The translations under genes and the position numbers were made by a program. The notes under the pieces are model-generated. The model was not told where the DNA came from and made no database searches. It saw only the letters and a program-made list of their open reading frames with translations. From the NCBI GenBank assembly GCA_963924555.1, contig OZ004598.1:3744501-3808500 (forward strand): a DNA stretch of 64,000 nucleotides, read 5' to 3'. Source of the DNA: Crambe crambe. Taxonomy: Eukaryota > Porifera > Demospongiae > Poecilosclerida > Crambeidae. Numbering within the stretch: position 1 is the stretch's first letter; each line of letters begins with the position of its first letter. Below, piece after piece: positions 22,633-35,929 of this stretch.

Positions 22633-25600
22633 CTATGGCATTTTGTATACATTTAAACAGTACATAGGATTTTTATTGCTATGTTTGTAGAAAAGAGTTA
22701 GTTGTTCAATTTCTTCTCGTTCTACTACTTTAGGTCTTTTCACTTGTACGAAGGAGCAAGCTGGAGTGCATTGGTGGATGATAGAAACGGATTCTACCAC
22801 ACTTTTAGATCTCACTACAATTATTCTTGACTGCAGTTCCAAAAGTGGACATTCGACGTCATTCATTATGTAAGTTCCACCGATTTGTATTTTTTCAAAT
22901 GGCTTTAGTACACAGTATGAATCTCCTCCCTCCACCTTGAAACACATCAAAAATTGTGCATACTGTAGCTGGATGAAAATAATTAGCAGTAAAGTTATTT
23001 ACATGGTATCATATAGCTATAGCTTACATCTGATTTGTTGTAGGAAATATATTCCTTTATGTTGATAAGCTTCCCATTTTGACCTATTACCGCTGAAAAC
23101 AAGTGAGCTCTTTGAAATGGGTCTAGCTCTTCAGGGTGCATGAATGGAAATGTGTGCATTGCAATCTCTTCAATGTCCTTCACAGTAGAGGTAGTGACAT
23201 TGAGGTCCTGAAGGAATGATATTATTTGAATATAATTCAAACAATTAAGAATTATACCTTTCGCAGACAACCAGGCTGGTATATGTCTTTTTCAGCTGCT
23301 AGCTCTTTTGCTGCAGTGCCAAAGAGATACTGCTGAACCTCATTACAGTTGAAGAGATCCTTCAAGCCAGTTCCTGCCCTAAAAATGGTATTTTTGTCCA
23401 ATAGAGTAATAAAAGAAAAAAAAATGAATCCACTTACTTTCCACTGTTACATAACAGCCTTAGCTGTTCAAACACAGCAAATCTAGTCGCTATATCTCTA
23501 CTAGATGACTTTCTGTCACTATGTAGGTTATATGTGCGAATGATACCATTGAAGTGTTCACATCTGTTATGACAATGTGATGAATACATGGTTATACAAT
23601 GCAATTTTCTTGCCTTTCTGTGTTGAATGATGATGTTGGTCCATAATCTCTCATACTTTCATGAAGATGAAGTAAAAGGTGCAGCTTTGGCTTTTGTAGC
23701 AGTGCAGGATGGCTGTTTTTCAGTGCTGTTATCAGTTCCTCTGAGGCTTGCTTGACTTCATGAATCTGTTCTTCAGTAATCAAAGTGCAGTATGCCAATG
23801 CAAAAACCTACAAATGAAATCAGTGTAAGATCTAGATTATTAATATTACATACATACCTTTGATAGAGCTAACCAAATATTTTTTTCATCAGGAGTTAGG
23901 TATTCCCATAGTATAAACAATGATATTTGGGCAAGAACCTTAAAATCCCGACCGTGAAAGGTTCTGTACACCCAACAAAGAGATGGTGACAAAGTTGTTT
24001 TAAATGAGGACTTCGGGAATGATTCCACCCGTGCTTTTATTTCTTCCTTCTGTCGAGATGTTAACCTACTCATAAGCTCATTCATTAGGTATTTGTATGG
24101 ACCCAAGAGAATCGTGTGTAAGCACTCAACAGGAGTACTTCTATAATAGTATACAATAGTCTTCAAAGTAATGATACTATGTTAGTTTTTAACTTGCTTG
24201 TAAATGTCGATGCCTAGCTCAAAAAGGGGATTGTAATTCTCCCTTAACCCACATTTTGTCCTTAGATGAGTTTTATCCTGGCTTGTGGTTGCATCCATAA
24301 TACCTTGCACTAGATCAAGGGTGGTATCAATTGTTCTCTTTGTCCCTATTTCTGCTGGATTAACTGTCTTGTCACACTGTTATGATAATACATAACATGT
24401 ATGATAATAGTTAACTGATTGTTGTTTCATTTATTCACCTCGCAGATTCTGCAAAATTTGTTTGCTGTACTCCCCATGTGCTTCACCAGTTCTGAAGCTC
24501 TTACATTATCACAGATGAAACAAATTGTTGGTGCTACCACCATTATGTTTTGCTTCAATTTTGCATCGAACATCACAACTCCTTCCTCCAGTAACTTCAA
24601 GTCTGTCACAATAGCTTCAGCCATGTCCATTGCTGTCACTTGATTTGATGCAGCTATAAGGTGAATGTTTTCAGCTTTGCTATTTTCTGCTCTTGGTAAT
24701 CCCGCTAACAGCAGAGCCCAAATGTCAAATTTATTCCATTTTTTGGACCTATTCCCACTTGTATCATCCGAGTATAGTATTAGTGGAATCATTTGCACAG
24801 GCATTCCTTGTGATCGACCTTTCAAGTTTTTGTGGAAAATATTGATGAGGTATGACCATTCCTGCATTTATAGCATGCATGATCTGAGACTCGGCACCAA
24901 CCCTCCATGCTGGCTAACTCCACACTTACCTCCTCAGTTAAGCAACGAAGTGGCGGGGTACCGGGTGGTTTTATAGTGATGTTGCTAATTGTGAACGGAA
25001 GGTGATCAGTAACAACATCAGAGATATAGCTACATTTAAGTGGGACATGTACTGGCAGTAGAACATAGGACTGATATCGTGCCCAGTCATTGCATGAAGG
25101 TGGACAAATTAGAAAAACATGAACCATGTCAATGATCTCATTATCCTGTGTAATAAATGTTGTGAATTGTTATACAGAGCTAACAATAATTTATCATGCC
25201 TTGAATATGCTAAAGAATTGAAGCACTTTCCCAAATGTCCCTCTTGGGGCCCCTCCAACCAGTGACACAATATCTCCTGCGTAAATATGTCTCCCTGATT
25301 TTGTGTGTATCAACATTGGTGCGAGGTAGTTGCTATCTTTATGCCAGCGTTCAGCTTCATACATTTCACTATGTAACAGTAACTGGTAATAAGTAATATT
25401 GCTACAATCATAATTATATACCTTATTACTCCTTCTGTGTATTGTGGGTATCTCCTAATCTTTTCTGACAATTGTGGATTATTCAAACATTTTTTGATAA
25501 TAGTGGAGGGGAGATTGATGTAAAAAGGAATTCCACTAGCTGAAATGGACTATTTAATGAATAAAAGTATAGCTATGGTGTTTTTCATTGTCTTACTTTT

Positions 25601-26254
25601 GTTGGAGGTGTGTATCCAGGTAAAACTATTTTCTTCACCTCATGAAGACTAGGAACAAGAGGGTAGATTTGTTTCATAATAAATATGTCAAATCTCATAG
25701 TTGCCTCACTCTGGATAATGAAAAGTCACTTATGAAAATCAGGAATAAAAACCAACAATATTATTTACCCTTGGGTGGAGACTATGCAATTTCATATATA
25801 GGAGTGCCAACTCTTTGGATTGAAATGGGAAGTAATCTAAATTATAGAGTGATTAGCTATAACATCAAAGCTGATCAATTGTAATTACCATTGGATGATT
25901 CTGTTGTAGTTATATGCAGCAAGTGAGGACTTTCTTCCAGTTCATAGCTAAAAGTTTCCATTTCATCTTCTGGACTTTCATCACTATAATTCTGTTCATC
26001 ACTATAATTCTGCTTTTCATCACTCTCACTACAATTCTGCCGTTCACTCTGCTGTTTATCACCACCTTCAATAGCTGTTATTTATTATATTAATTCTACA
26101 AAAAAATTTGACAATTATTGTAACCTTTAATTCTCTTTTGTGCACATAATCGTCTCCTGAACAAAATTTGATGCAATTTACTCTTTGTATGCCTCTCATA
26201 TTTGCTTTTATAAGGGAAGCCAAGATCACATACTTCACATCGATATTTCTCCAT
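22633..26254 (-). CDS. Plavaka/CACTA-like transposase with N-terminal C2H2 finger
   Basis: ATG at 26254 opens an exon reading MEKYRCEVCDLGFPYKSKYE then H-x5-H, a C2H2-type finger. An acidic Ser/Glu-rich exon follows (about 25893-26072), then conserved exons at about 25438-25550, 25203-25370, 24880-25145, 24440-24867, 23846-24170, 23592-23810, 23270-23450, 23030-23265 and the last exon ending at 22633. The central stretch IPLILYSDDTSGNRSKKWNK, followed by helices and a Cys pair (CRICE), resembles the large transposases of fungal Plavaka-type CACTA relatives as I remember them. I cannot assign the catalytic acids with certainty. Exon borders are approximate; the frames look open and conserved-looking. 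It is the likely mover of the 16232-31370 element. Confidence 0.6.
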
Positions 26255-26383
26255 TGTTGCTAACCACCCGTGCGCAAGCGCAAAGAATCTATTCGATCGA
26301 ACTTTGAACTGCGAGCACGTGCGTGATCGAGAAACAATAATGATATCATAATCCTTGGGTAAGTATGTTAGCTAGCTACAGTA

Positions 26384-29095
26384 TTAGTTACTGTCTCTGT
26401 CCCCAAACAGAGGATCACTACTTCCTTGGCCATGGGTTAGTAGAGGACTTTGATTTTCAGCCTACATTTAAAGTCTTTTTAACTCACAATCAAAGCAGTA
26501 TTATTCGCTTACCTCCCAAGGCTCATTCATTATTTGTTGCCATTCTTCCTCTGTAGGGACCCCATCATCAAAATTTAACTGTAGCCAATAACGAAAATTT
26601 GTGTACATTTTTTTATCTTCATATGCTTCTGCGGGATGGAGTCTTGTATAGTATCGCTATTATAAATCAATAGAGGTTAGTAAAAAGTGCAATTTTATCT
26701 TTGTAACTTACAAGGATAGTCAAATTCCTCTTGTATAGATTTTTATATTCTTTTTTAACTTTTAAGGTGTGTAATATCTTGTTAACAAATTCATCATTAT
26801 CTACATCTTTCCATTGTTGGTATGGGTTGACACCTAACACCTATTAAAGGAATATAAAACCAGAAGTTAATGCGCACACTGAGGTATGTGATCAGTGTAG
26901 TACCCCCTTGAGTATGTTGAGGATGGTTCATAAAAACATGATAGCTGACATGTAGCTACCATGGCTGCATTCAAATTGAGCTTGGGGGAGGATTGAGATA
27001 TGCTATGACAATGGATCACCGTGTATGCTAGGGGGTGTTGAGGTGCTTGGACCATTTTTGACCCATTAGGTGACTGTTAACATTAGACATACCTTTCTTC
27101 TTTCCTCAGCTCGTAAATAACTCAACCTGCTGAGGGTAAACTGCCTTAAAATCTTATATTTATAAGCATCGTCTTCTGGCACAACACTTTGAATGATCAT
27201 CTAAATTATAATATTATTTGTATTATATTCCTTCAAATGCTAATTAAGAACCTCCACTGTCTCCTCATCAAATTTTCTGGTGATGTTGGTGACAAATGCC
27301 TCGTTACACTTTTGAAGTAATGCATCCTATATCAGAAAGTTCAACACTGTTACTATTCATGAAAATTTTCACACCTTATATGGAGATGATTCCACTGTGA
27401 ATGTGTCGTGTCCAATCTCATCCAGTTTTTGGTGAACTTTTTTAATTTCCCCCATTATTACTCTTACATCTCTTTTCAATTCCTTTAATTCTGTGCAAAT
27501 GTGATCCTATTGTGTGTATACATGTGTGTGAAAGATTAAGTAACAAAGCAGTTAGGAAATTTTGTTAACCTCCTCATTTAAATATGTACGACAGATTTTC
27601 TTTAAACTAATTGAATTGGTATGGTACTTACTATCAAACCTTGGCTCCTTTCTTCCTATTGGTTATTTTAAAGTAAAGTAAATGGCAATTAATAATTATC
27701 AGTCTTACGTCAGGACGTGTCGCTTTTGATGACTTAGACTGCAATAAAAGTAATTCTTATTTTTTTCATTAGTTATGGCATAAACTACATCTTACTGTTG
27801 ATTTAGATGAATGCTGATTTTGGGTTCTCATAGGAGGAGCAGAAGGGCGATGTGAAGTGGGCTGATTAGCCTTTTGTGGGGTTCTCACAGAAGGAGTAGA
27901 AGGGTGATGTGAAGTGGACTGAGTCGCCTTTTGTGGGGTTGCAGAAGGGCGATATGAATTTGAGTGTATTGGCTGTAGGAAAATGTATATTTACGTATAA
28001 TGATTACCAACTAATATAACAAGATCATACCACGAAGGAATCGAGGTCACTTGTATTGGCATCATTGCTCCGTGGAACATATAGTGAAGAATTATGCTGT
28101 AGTAATCAAAATTATAAGTTGAAAAGGGATTTTCAATCAGTCTAGTATCCCATAAAGTGATTTCGTTTATATTTTGGGTATTGCTACATGTAGCTGTGTA
28201 TAACAGCAGACCTTTTCAACAATTGTGTCTTACATGTAGAAGAGTTGTCTCGCATGCCAGCCTATTACCTGTCTGGTGGCTCTAACCAGGTTTTGTGTGG
28301 TAGTAGAGGATGATAATAATTATGTGATGTATTCAAAGTGTGGTGTGTACCAAAGCTAATCTCTGAGCATGAGATACCTCTAGTGACTAAGCTTACGAAG
28401 AAACTACAAAGACATTGTTACAATGTTCCAGACCCAGAATCAATTACTCATAGCTACCCTATAAGGTATAAATTACAAGAGGCCTTTTATATTCCTATCA
28501 TAGGCCTAGATGCTGTAATTGTAGCACTGAACAGTTGTTGTTTTTTTTGTTGTTGTTTTTGTTGGTTTGTTATTGTTTTGGGGTTGCTACTAAGCCCCCT
28601 CCAATAACAAATTAAAGGACTAGAATATCTAGGTGTTTTCATATCCTACAATAGCTCCTTTGATGCTTGGCATCCATTGCGTGCTAGCCTTGATTGTTAT
28701 TTTGCTTCTTAGTGTATAGTCCAGGTGATTGGAAGGAGACTAACAGTACCTGTTTCTGAACTGTGTGTAAGTCCTTCAGTTTTGAAGACTGTACTCTACT
28801 TCTCTTGATTTAAGAATATCAAACTATAAATTTGTACCTTTATTTGAAAGTCACTGCTTACCTCTTTAGGAGCACTGTTCAAACTAGGTTCCATATCTGT
28901 TTGTATGAACTAGAAATATTTTAATAATTATTATTTAATAATACCTTTATCATCTTCATTTAATTTCAGATATGTAGCCTGAAATGGAGGTTGATATGTA
29001 GTACTAGCCCCTCTCTGTTTTGACAGAATGTCATTATACACAAGGTACACAATAATCACTATTACCTTAGGAAGCTTTGTCACTGACTTGGCCAT
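26384..29095 (-). CDS. Unknown helical accessory protein of the CACTA-like element
   Basis: ATG at 29095 (MAKSVTKLPK) is followed by about ten short exons in consistent phase. These include a Ser/Pro-rich repeat exon (about 27795-27970; two or three units of HRPSAPP/TPQKA type), a likely coiled-coil exon (about 27375-27505, CTELKELKRDVRVIMGEIKK), and C-terminal helical exons (KILRQFTLSRLSYLRAEERR; LGVNPYQQWKDVDNDEF; FRYWLQLNFDDGVPTEEEW). It ends at TAA 26384-26386. Its stop lies 130 bp from the transposase ATG, in the same orientation and inside the same termini. I do not recognise a family. CACTA elements often encode a second DNA-binding protein, so that role is a guess. Confidence 0.55.
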
Positions 29096-29429
29096 GACTA
29101 CCAAGTATCAAGCAGCTGTTGTTTTGGAGCCAATTAATAATTACAAGATCTTTACATGGATTACATCTTAATACAATAATGTACAATACTATACTATCAC
29201 AAAAGCTAGAGGTGGCCTGCTAACCCTAGGCCCTGGCTGTTATGGAAAGGTAACCTGTGGCAGTAATTTTAGTTATGTCCCAACATGACGTGTACCATTG
29301 ATTTTGACCTCTATAAAGAGACAACCTCCATCTTAAGAAGCAGGCTCCCTATTTTTCTACCCACCATCCTAGCCTCGGTTTTGCGACCTGTCTAAAAGAA
29401 AGCCTAGTATCAGTCATTCGTGTTAGCCT

Positions 29430-31145
29430 CGGAATTCCTATATTCCTCATACACTCTCAATAAAGGGATGTTTATTCATTGCAAAAAAATTGTGTCATGA
29501 ATAATCTTGTATTTTGAACCCGTTAATAATAGAACCTTAAGGTAACTGGTAGATGATGAATACTAACAAGGTAATCACTGACAGCTATGCCCTCTCGAGA
29601 CTCAGTGCTGAACGCAATGGACTGTTGTGTTCAGCACTGTGTAGAAAGTAAGCTGTGAAAAGCGAAGGACTGCCAAATCGTGGTCACTAGTTGGAATCTA
29701 TGGCATTCCCAATTTTTTTTTTATCAACTTTAATCGTTGCCCCCTTCTCCCAGTCAATACTAGGCTCTGAGTTAACAATATAGACTAGAATGTCTTCATA
29801 TTGTTTATATCACATGTATAGTAAAACATTTTCACTGTATTTATCATGAATGTGGCATGTTTCCATGTCCTATAATATAGATCTATACATGCTAGGGATG
29901 CTAGTCTTGATTGTTGCTCGAGTACTGTTTTAAAATGTTGCCCAAGTTATGCCTGATCTTCATTATTGCTGGCATATTTCCCTAGTGACACTCTAAGTCA
30001 TGTATATGCATGTATGCAAAGTGTTTGTATCCTTGCAGTCTTATTATTAACCCTCAGCGTGCATGCGCAAGAGGGTTACAGTACTCAGTTTGTCCTTCTG
30101 TCATTCTGTCTGTCTGTCATTCCTCTCACAGGAGCCACTTCAACTATTGGATCTTGAAACAAGTTTATATAGTGTCTAGACGCTATTTTCTAGCTTTAAA
30201 ATTGAGCAGATCATTAGATAAAGCTTTTGGTCACCAGAAAGCCAGGATTTTAACTGCCGCTAGTCTATACTCCATATAATGCACACTTTGTGCTGCCGAC
30301 CATTACCTACTCCATACTACATTAAGACCCTAGCTATCACGGCTTTATGCATTAACTAGCTGCTACACTCTTACCTGCATGCTTAATCAGATAGTTCTCC
30401 AAGCAGTATATTTTTACATGCAGGCACTGATGATAATTCGAAATGAGAAGATGTGGACTCAGACACTGCTAGTTAGCTAGCTCATGCTTTATAGATGATT
30501 CAAAGTAAAATACTTAATACAGTTACTCATATCTACTCAATATCTGCAAGCACAAAATTATAATTTTTAGTGTGCGCTGAGGGTTAGCACTTTAGTGCTT
30601 TTCATTTAAACAAGAAAATAACTTGAATCTTCTATAATCTGTTATTTATAATGATCAGCAGGATTGTGAGCAAGATCTACTACAAGAAGTTATCTACTGA
30701 AATTATCTGTTCTACATACCTCCGAATTTTTAATAATATTTATAATTATTCATTATTATTATTGATGTGATGTGTCTGTCTGTATGTGATGGTCTTCTCC
30801 ATCTCACCCTCTTCCCTAAAAATAAATTGTAATATTAATGAATGTTGTTATTAATAGGTAAGCCCTTCTTTTTTTTTTATGATTTAGGGGGTAGAAAAAA
30901 TTTTAATTATAAAATTAAAATTTAAACTCGGAATTCCTATATTCCTCATACACTCTCAATAAAGGGATGTTTATTCATTGCAAAAAAAATTGTGTCGTGA
31001 ATAATCTTGTATTTTGAATAATAGAACTTTAAGGTAACTGGTAGATGAACAAGATAATCACTGACAGCTATGCCCTCTCAAGACTCAGTGCTGAACGCAA
31101 TGGACTGTTGTGTTCAGCACTGTGTAGAAAGTAAACTGTGAATAC
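29430..31145. repeat. 215-bp direct duplication separated by about 1.3 kb
   Basis: The segment beginning CTCGGAATTCCTATATTCC and ending in TGTGTAGAAAGTAAGCTGTGA occurs at about 29430-29660 and again at 30929-31145 with few changes. The second copy runs straight into the right terminal region of the CACTA-like element. Between them are an AT-rich stretch and a MITE (30048-30586). No gene is seen. Confidence 0.7.
30048..30586. mobile_element. MITE with TAACCCTCAGC ends
   Basis: The left end TAACCCTCAGCGTGCATGCG and right end GTGTGCGCTGAGGGTTA are inverted matches. Related ends occur at about 36043-36063 (beside a captured gene fragment) and in miniature at about 46847-46873. No coding is supported. 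Confidence 0.55.
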
Positions 31146-31372
31146 AGATCTGATTATGATGTGTAACAGGTCAGAAATTCTCACAACTGCCTACAGACCT
31201 GTATATACAGGTCTGGTACAGATAGTTTGATTACATGCTTGTTACAGGTATGGATTGTAGATCTGTTACGAGTATGTGGGATTCACTGGTCTGGAACGGA
31301 TCTGAATTTTAATTGTTACGAGTATGAAATTCTACACGACTGCCTACAGGTCTGTGGATTTTTCGCTGTGTA

Positions 31373-31902
31373 GGTATAGGTATATGTAGCTAGAATAGTG
31401 ATGATGATGATAGACTACTGTATCGACTCGGGGATTTAGATTCAACAAGGTAGACTCTATTTCAGCATCTTCTACCTCCACCTTGACTCGTTGATAGTGA
31501 TTGGGCTGGTATGCTATTGGAGAACTATTCTTCTTTCATCTGTCCCTGCATACACATAGAAGAATGAACTCTATACATAGCTAAAACCATAAAAGAGAGG
31601 AAAAAAAGACCAGGAACAAGTAAGGGAAAAAGCATTTCGTGAAATGAAAAAAGATGTAGGGATGACCACTGCACAAAAAAGTAAGGAAACAAGAAGGATG
31701 GAATCTTTGTTCTGTATATCCAGCCAACAATCCCTACATGTACGTACATTACTACACTATAATCTGAAGCTACCCGACGTATATGTAGGGATTGTTGGCT
31801 GGATATACAGAACAAAGATTCCATCCTTCTTGTTTCCTTACTTTTTTGTGCAGTGGTCATCCCTACATCTTTTTTCATTTCACGAAATGCTTTTTCCCTT
31901 AT
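31373..31902 (+). mobile_element. Composite MITE, right half of the split copy
   Basis: It resumes the family at the GATGATAGACTACTGTATCG block immediately right of the CACTA-like element and ends with the palindrome (about 31625-31895). Together with 14633-15072 it rebuilds the layout of an ordinary copy, which dates the intervening insertions as younger. Confidence 0.7.
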
Positions 31903-31910
31903 CATAATAT

Positions 31911-34836
31911 AGGGTCTGCAACGTGAAAAATTGATATCCTAGTTTTGCATAACTTGCACCTGTTTTAAGTAGAGGGGGTTGAAGCTTAAACAGCCACACC
32001 TTCAAATCCTGGGTTTGTGATTGCTCAACAGAGAAATTCACTCGCGATGTACATTTTTGCGGTGTCAGCAAAAATGAGGTCAAGGGTCAAATTTGGAATT
32101 CAAATTTTGGTGGTTCTAAGTGTTGTGCTCACCTTGACTGCCAAGTTGCTTCAAATTGAGCTGCTATAACTCCTGAAACAGAGCCTTGGACCCCTTATTC
32201 GCAAGCAGATGAGTTATCTTGGAGAGAACAATCACCTGTGCTAGATGGGGGTCCATGAGAGGGCAATCCCTCAATGTTCAGTTGTTTGGGGCTTGGTCCA
32301 AGATATGTAATGATGAAATCAGAATGAGCCCAAGGGGTCCTTTGCCATCTGGGCAGTGTACTTCCAGTTGGTGTGTGGTTAGTAACTCCCCCTTAATTTT
32401 GATTCCAGTTGTAGAAATGAGTGCACCAACATATCAACACTAGTTTAAACTACTCCAGTTGGCTGAGCAAGACCACATGGTGTTCTGTCCATGGCATAAC
32501 AGTTCACCACTAAGTTTTCAGAAGTCTATCCCCATATCAAAATTGGGAGACCAGGCCAGTGTTTGGGAACTGTACACAGGATCAAAGCTCCAATAAGAAG
32601 TGGGAAACTGAAGGGGTCTGCTCAAATGTACCTGAAAAGGCAGTGGCTACCAAGGACTAGAAATGTGACTTCTCAGTGTAGAGGTAGGTCTGAGGTATTG
32701 CCGTCACTATCAATTATTTTGAAAGGTCTAGCAGCTAGACTATGCCCTCACATAATAGACTATAGCAATAGGCCCCAGATTAGTCATGCAATGCAAATGA
32801 GAATGTGGTTAATATTGCTATGCTAGTTTTGCCCATCTGTTCCTAGATCCTGTGGTTGTACCCTCCGAGATGCTTGTGTCAAAGTATGTGCATATTCATT
32901 ATTGTGGATAGCAAACATGAATCTAGTAGCAGCGAAGTTGAGCATGTCGTGTTTTGTTTGTCCCTTGCTTATCACTCCATGCCATTTCCTAGTGAACTTG
33001 GTTATTATGGCCTGACGATCAAGAAACTGATCGACAAACAGTTACAAGAAAGGGGGAGGTACCCATACAACACATACAAATTTGTAGAAAAGGTGGTATC
33101 CTCAGATGTGCCCAATCCCCAATGCATCCCTAATGCTAGAAGAATTTGCAGGTGAAAATGCAAGGTTAGTTTGAGTTTTGGATGACAAGATGAAGGAACA
33201 AGAGGAAATAGAGAAGTTGGTAGATTTACCAGAGAGTGAAATGAAAGGAAGTAGACTTATCTTTGACAAGGAAACTATTTGAATCATTCTTGTTTGTTTT
33301 CAGCAAGGTAAATTTATCTTTTGGTGATCAAAAGTCTTTTTAAGATAATTCTATGTCTCCATCAATGTTGATGATCTGTTTCACCATTATTATGCAAGTG
33401 CGCATATGCCTGATTACAACACCATGGAACCACTTCTCCTCCATGGACATCATGAACACACTATAAAAATTATGTGGGCCTGACTCTTACTCAGCCTCCT
33501 GGAGCAGAGCTGGATCCAGGGGAGGGGTTTGAGGGTTGCAAACTCCCTTTTTGTTCCCAAGCTATTATACAATTTGACCATGCCTACTTGCTTAGCCATG
33601 TCTATTTTTCTTTGATAATTTGTGTTTCTCTTCTAAAGTAGTGTAATTAGAAGAGAGGACATGTTACATGTGTGGGCTAACTAAACTAGGAACTAATGCA
33701 GTTACTATAATAATTATCATCTAAGGCTACGGTCAAAGAAAGAAACAATCTATGTATACATGATACATCCATTTCAGCTTTCACTTTCAAGGTCACACAT
33801 TGGATAACTTGGTACATACTAACTGTGATTTCCTTTTACAATCGCACCTGTAACCATGCACATGTCATTCAAAGATATCTTTCGGAGTATGTGATTTCCT
33901 TAAACAATCACACCTGTAATCTTGTATGTGTCACTTCAAAGATATCTTTTGTAGCACTTTGGCTTACTTTTCAAGGTCACACATTAGATAACTCGGTGCA
34001 TACTAACTGTGATTTGAGGTGTGACCTTGCATGTGTCACTTAGCTACAACACAAATTTTGGGATGCTTCATCTCTTTGCCTACACTCATGATGCACACAA
34101 ACCGGATTCGATTTTGTGCAACTAATAATTTTAAGCAATGCTCAATAGTGGTAGCCTACCAGTGAAGCCAACATGGGTCCTCCAAAACTAATATGCTCCT
34201 TCTTGTACCTTTCCTCATGGTCCAGTGTTTGTGCTCCTAATCCTGCAACCCCACCTATCTAAAAACCCTGGATCCAGCCCTGTAGAGTAGTTTTGATATG
34301 TTGGTGCACTCATTTCTACAACTGGAATCAATTATATGCTATTAAGGGGGAGATACTAACCACACACTTATTATACCAACTGGAAGTACACTCCCCAGAT
34401 GGCAAAGGACCCCTCGGGTTCATTCTGATTTCATCATTACATATCTTGGACCAAGCCCCAAATAACTGAACATTGAGGGATTGCCCTCTCATGGACCCCC
34501 ATCTAGCACAGCTGATTGTTCTCTCCAAGATAACTCATCTGCTTGCAAATAAGGGGTCCAAGGCTCTGTTTCAGGAGTTATAGCAGCTCAATTTGAACCA
34601 ACTTGGCAGTCAAGGTGAGCACAACACTTAGAACCACCAAAATTTGAATTCCAAATTTGACCCTTGACCTCATTTTTGCTGACACCGCAAAAATGTACAT
34701 CGCGAGTGAATTTCTCTGTTGAGCAATCACAAACCCAGGATTTGAAGGTGTGGCTGTTTAAGCTTCAACCCCCTCTACTTAAAACAGGTGCAAATTATGC
34801 AAAACTAGGATATCAATTTTTCATGTTGCAGACCCT
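31911..34836. mobile_element. 2.9-kb element with long (about 545-bp) inverted repeats
   Basis: The left arm from AGGGTCTGCAACGTGAAAAA (31911 to about 32447) is matched in reverse complement by about 34290 to 34836, ending GTTGCAGACCCT, with small indels. The inner 1.8 kb has only broken coding-like stretches (for example about 32990-33150 and 33175-33285, Lys/Glu-rich) and AAGGTCACACATT-type direct repeats at about 33786 and 33975. It is probably a dead or non-autonomous DNA element. The flanks (AT/TAT) give no clear duplication. Confidence 0.7.
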
Positions 34837-35711
34837 ATCTATACTGTCACATACTCACCTTTCAGTCTAGTCATAACTCCTTAAAAGTACAATATCAACT
34901 TTGCAGAATCTATATCTAACTTTTCCCTGTAAACACCATGTAAATCGGTCCGTTACCATGGCAACGGGCTATAAATGTAGTTATTGGTCATGGAAGAGTC
35001 TCAAGTCAGACATACAAAGCCATGACTGTGGTCAAAAAATGCAAGCTCATGGCCCAGAAGTGGATTGTGGGATCGTGTTGTGCCTCAGGTCAGTTAGAGG
35101 GCATGACTTAGCTAGTACCCTGTGCATTATGACCGCCAACTGGCTTAAGATATGGGACTCTGCTCTTGACTATGCACCTACTGGCACACGAGTCACTCAG
35201 GCCTCTTTAAAATCATGACTAGGCCCATATTCAGCTCTACACAATGTCCACTTAGTCTCACGAGCTAGACCCTTTACTAATCTGGTGTAGCCAGCCCCAA
35301 GCGCTGAAGGCACGAGGTGGTGCAGGTGACATGACACATCAGTCTACATTTGTACATCTGCAGGCATCCCTTTGGTGTGGAGCAGGAGTATTTCATACAG
35401 CTTTTATTTGAGATGGATGTCTTAGTGTACCATCAGTCGTTGACTTACTGAGGAGAATGTTCCATGAGCAGCAAATTTCCTTCACAAAAGTATGTGAAAC
35501 CTAGTTATCATAATAATAGCAGCCAAGCATTTATTAGGAAGTAATTGCAGACATCCAGCCAATTACATAAGACGTGACTTAACCCATCTCCATGAGGTTA
35601 AATTGAGTCTCTGTGTGTATATTTTTTGTGTCTCTGTATCCAGAAAGTGAGACATTTCCATGTTACTATGCATATGGGTGGTGTGAAGAAATGGACAACT
35701 TGCAGCAACTG

Positions 35712-35803
<92 letters not shown>

Positions 35804-35929
35804 ATATGTAACAGGAAGTTATATTACAGTTTAAAATCGTCCCTATTAAACTGAAGACTTAGCAATTTCTTCTACTGTACTGAATTCTTTGGAGTCTAAA
35901 TTATGATAACTTTTTTCTGTAATCACTAA
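34837..35929. other. Intergenic DNA with a TA microsatellite
   Basis: No supported gene. A (TA)n run lies at about 35714-35778. The remaining frames are short and carry no recognisable motif. Confidence 0.6.

Larger units (their letters stand above)
16232..31370 (-). mobile_element. 15.1-kb CACTA/Plavaka-like DNA transposon with two genes
   Basis: The ends read CACAGCGAAAAATCCACAG and, inverted, CTGTGGATTTTTCGCTGTG, flanked by TA on both sides. Sub-terminal motifs repeat near both ends (TGTAGGCAGT, CAGATCTG, GTTACGAGTATG-like), as is usual for EnSpm/CACTA elements. Two minus-strand genes lie inside: an unknown helical protein (29095 to 26384) and a zinc-finger transposase-like protein (26254 to 22633). 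A complete Ginger1-like element (16267-22385) has inserted 35 bp from the left end, so the original element was about 9 kb. It may also hold a small MITE (30048-30586) and a 215-bp direct duplication. The superfamily is inferred from terminus type and protein motifs. Confidence 0.7.

Noticed and set aside
28338-28660. Possible reverse-transcriptase remnant (LGVFISYNSSFDAWHPLR)
   Set aside because: It is too short and lacks the YxDD box or any neighbouring non-LTR motif; the similarity is only an impression.
32563-33155. Plus-strand frames inside the long inverted-repeat element as a transposase
   Set aside because: Stops and shifts every 100 codons or so and no recognisable catalytic motif.
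35613-35834. Frames with YIYIYIYIYI
   Set aside because: Translation of the TA microsatellite.
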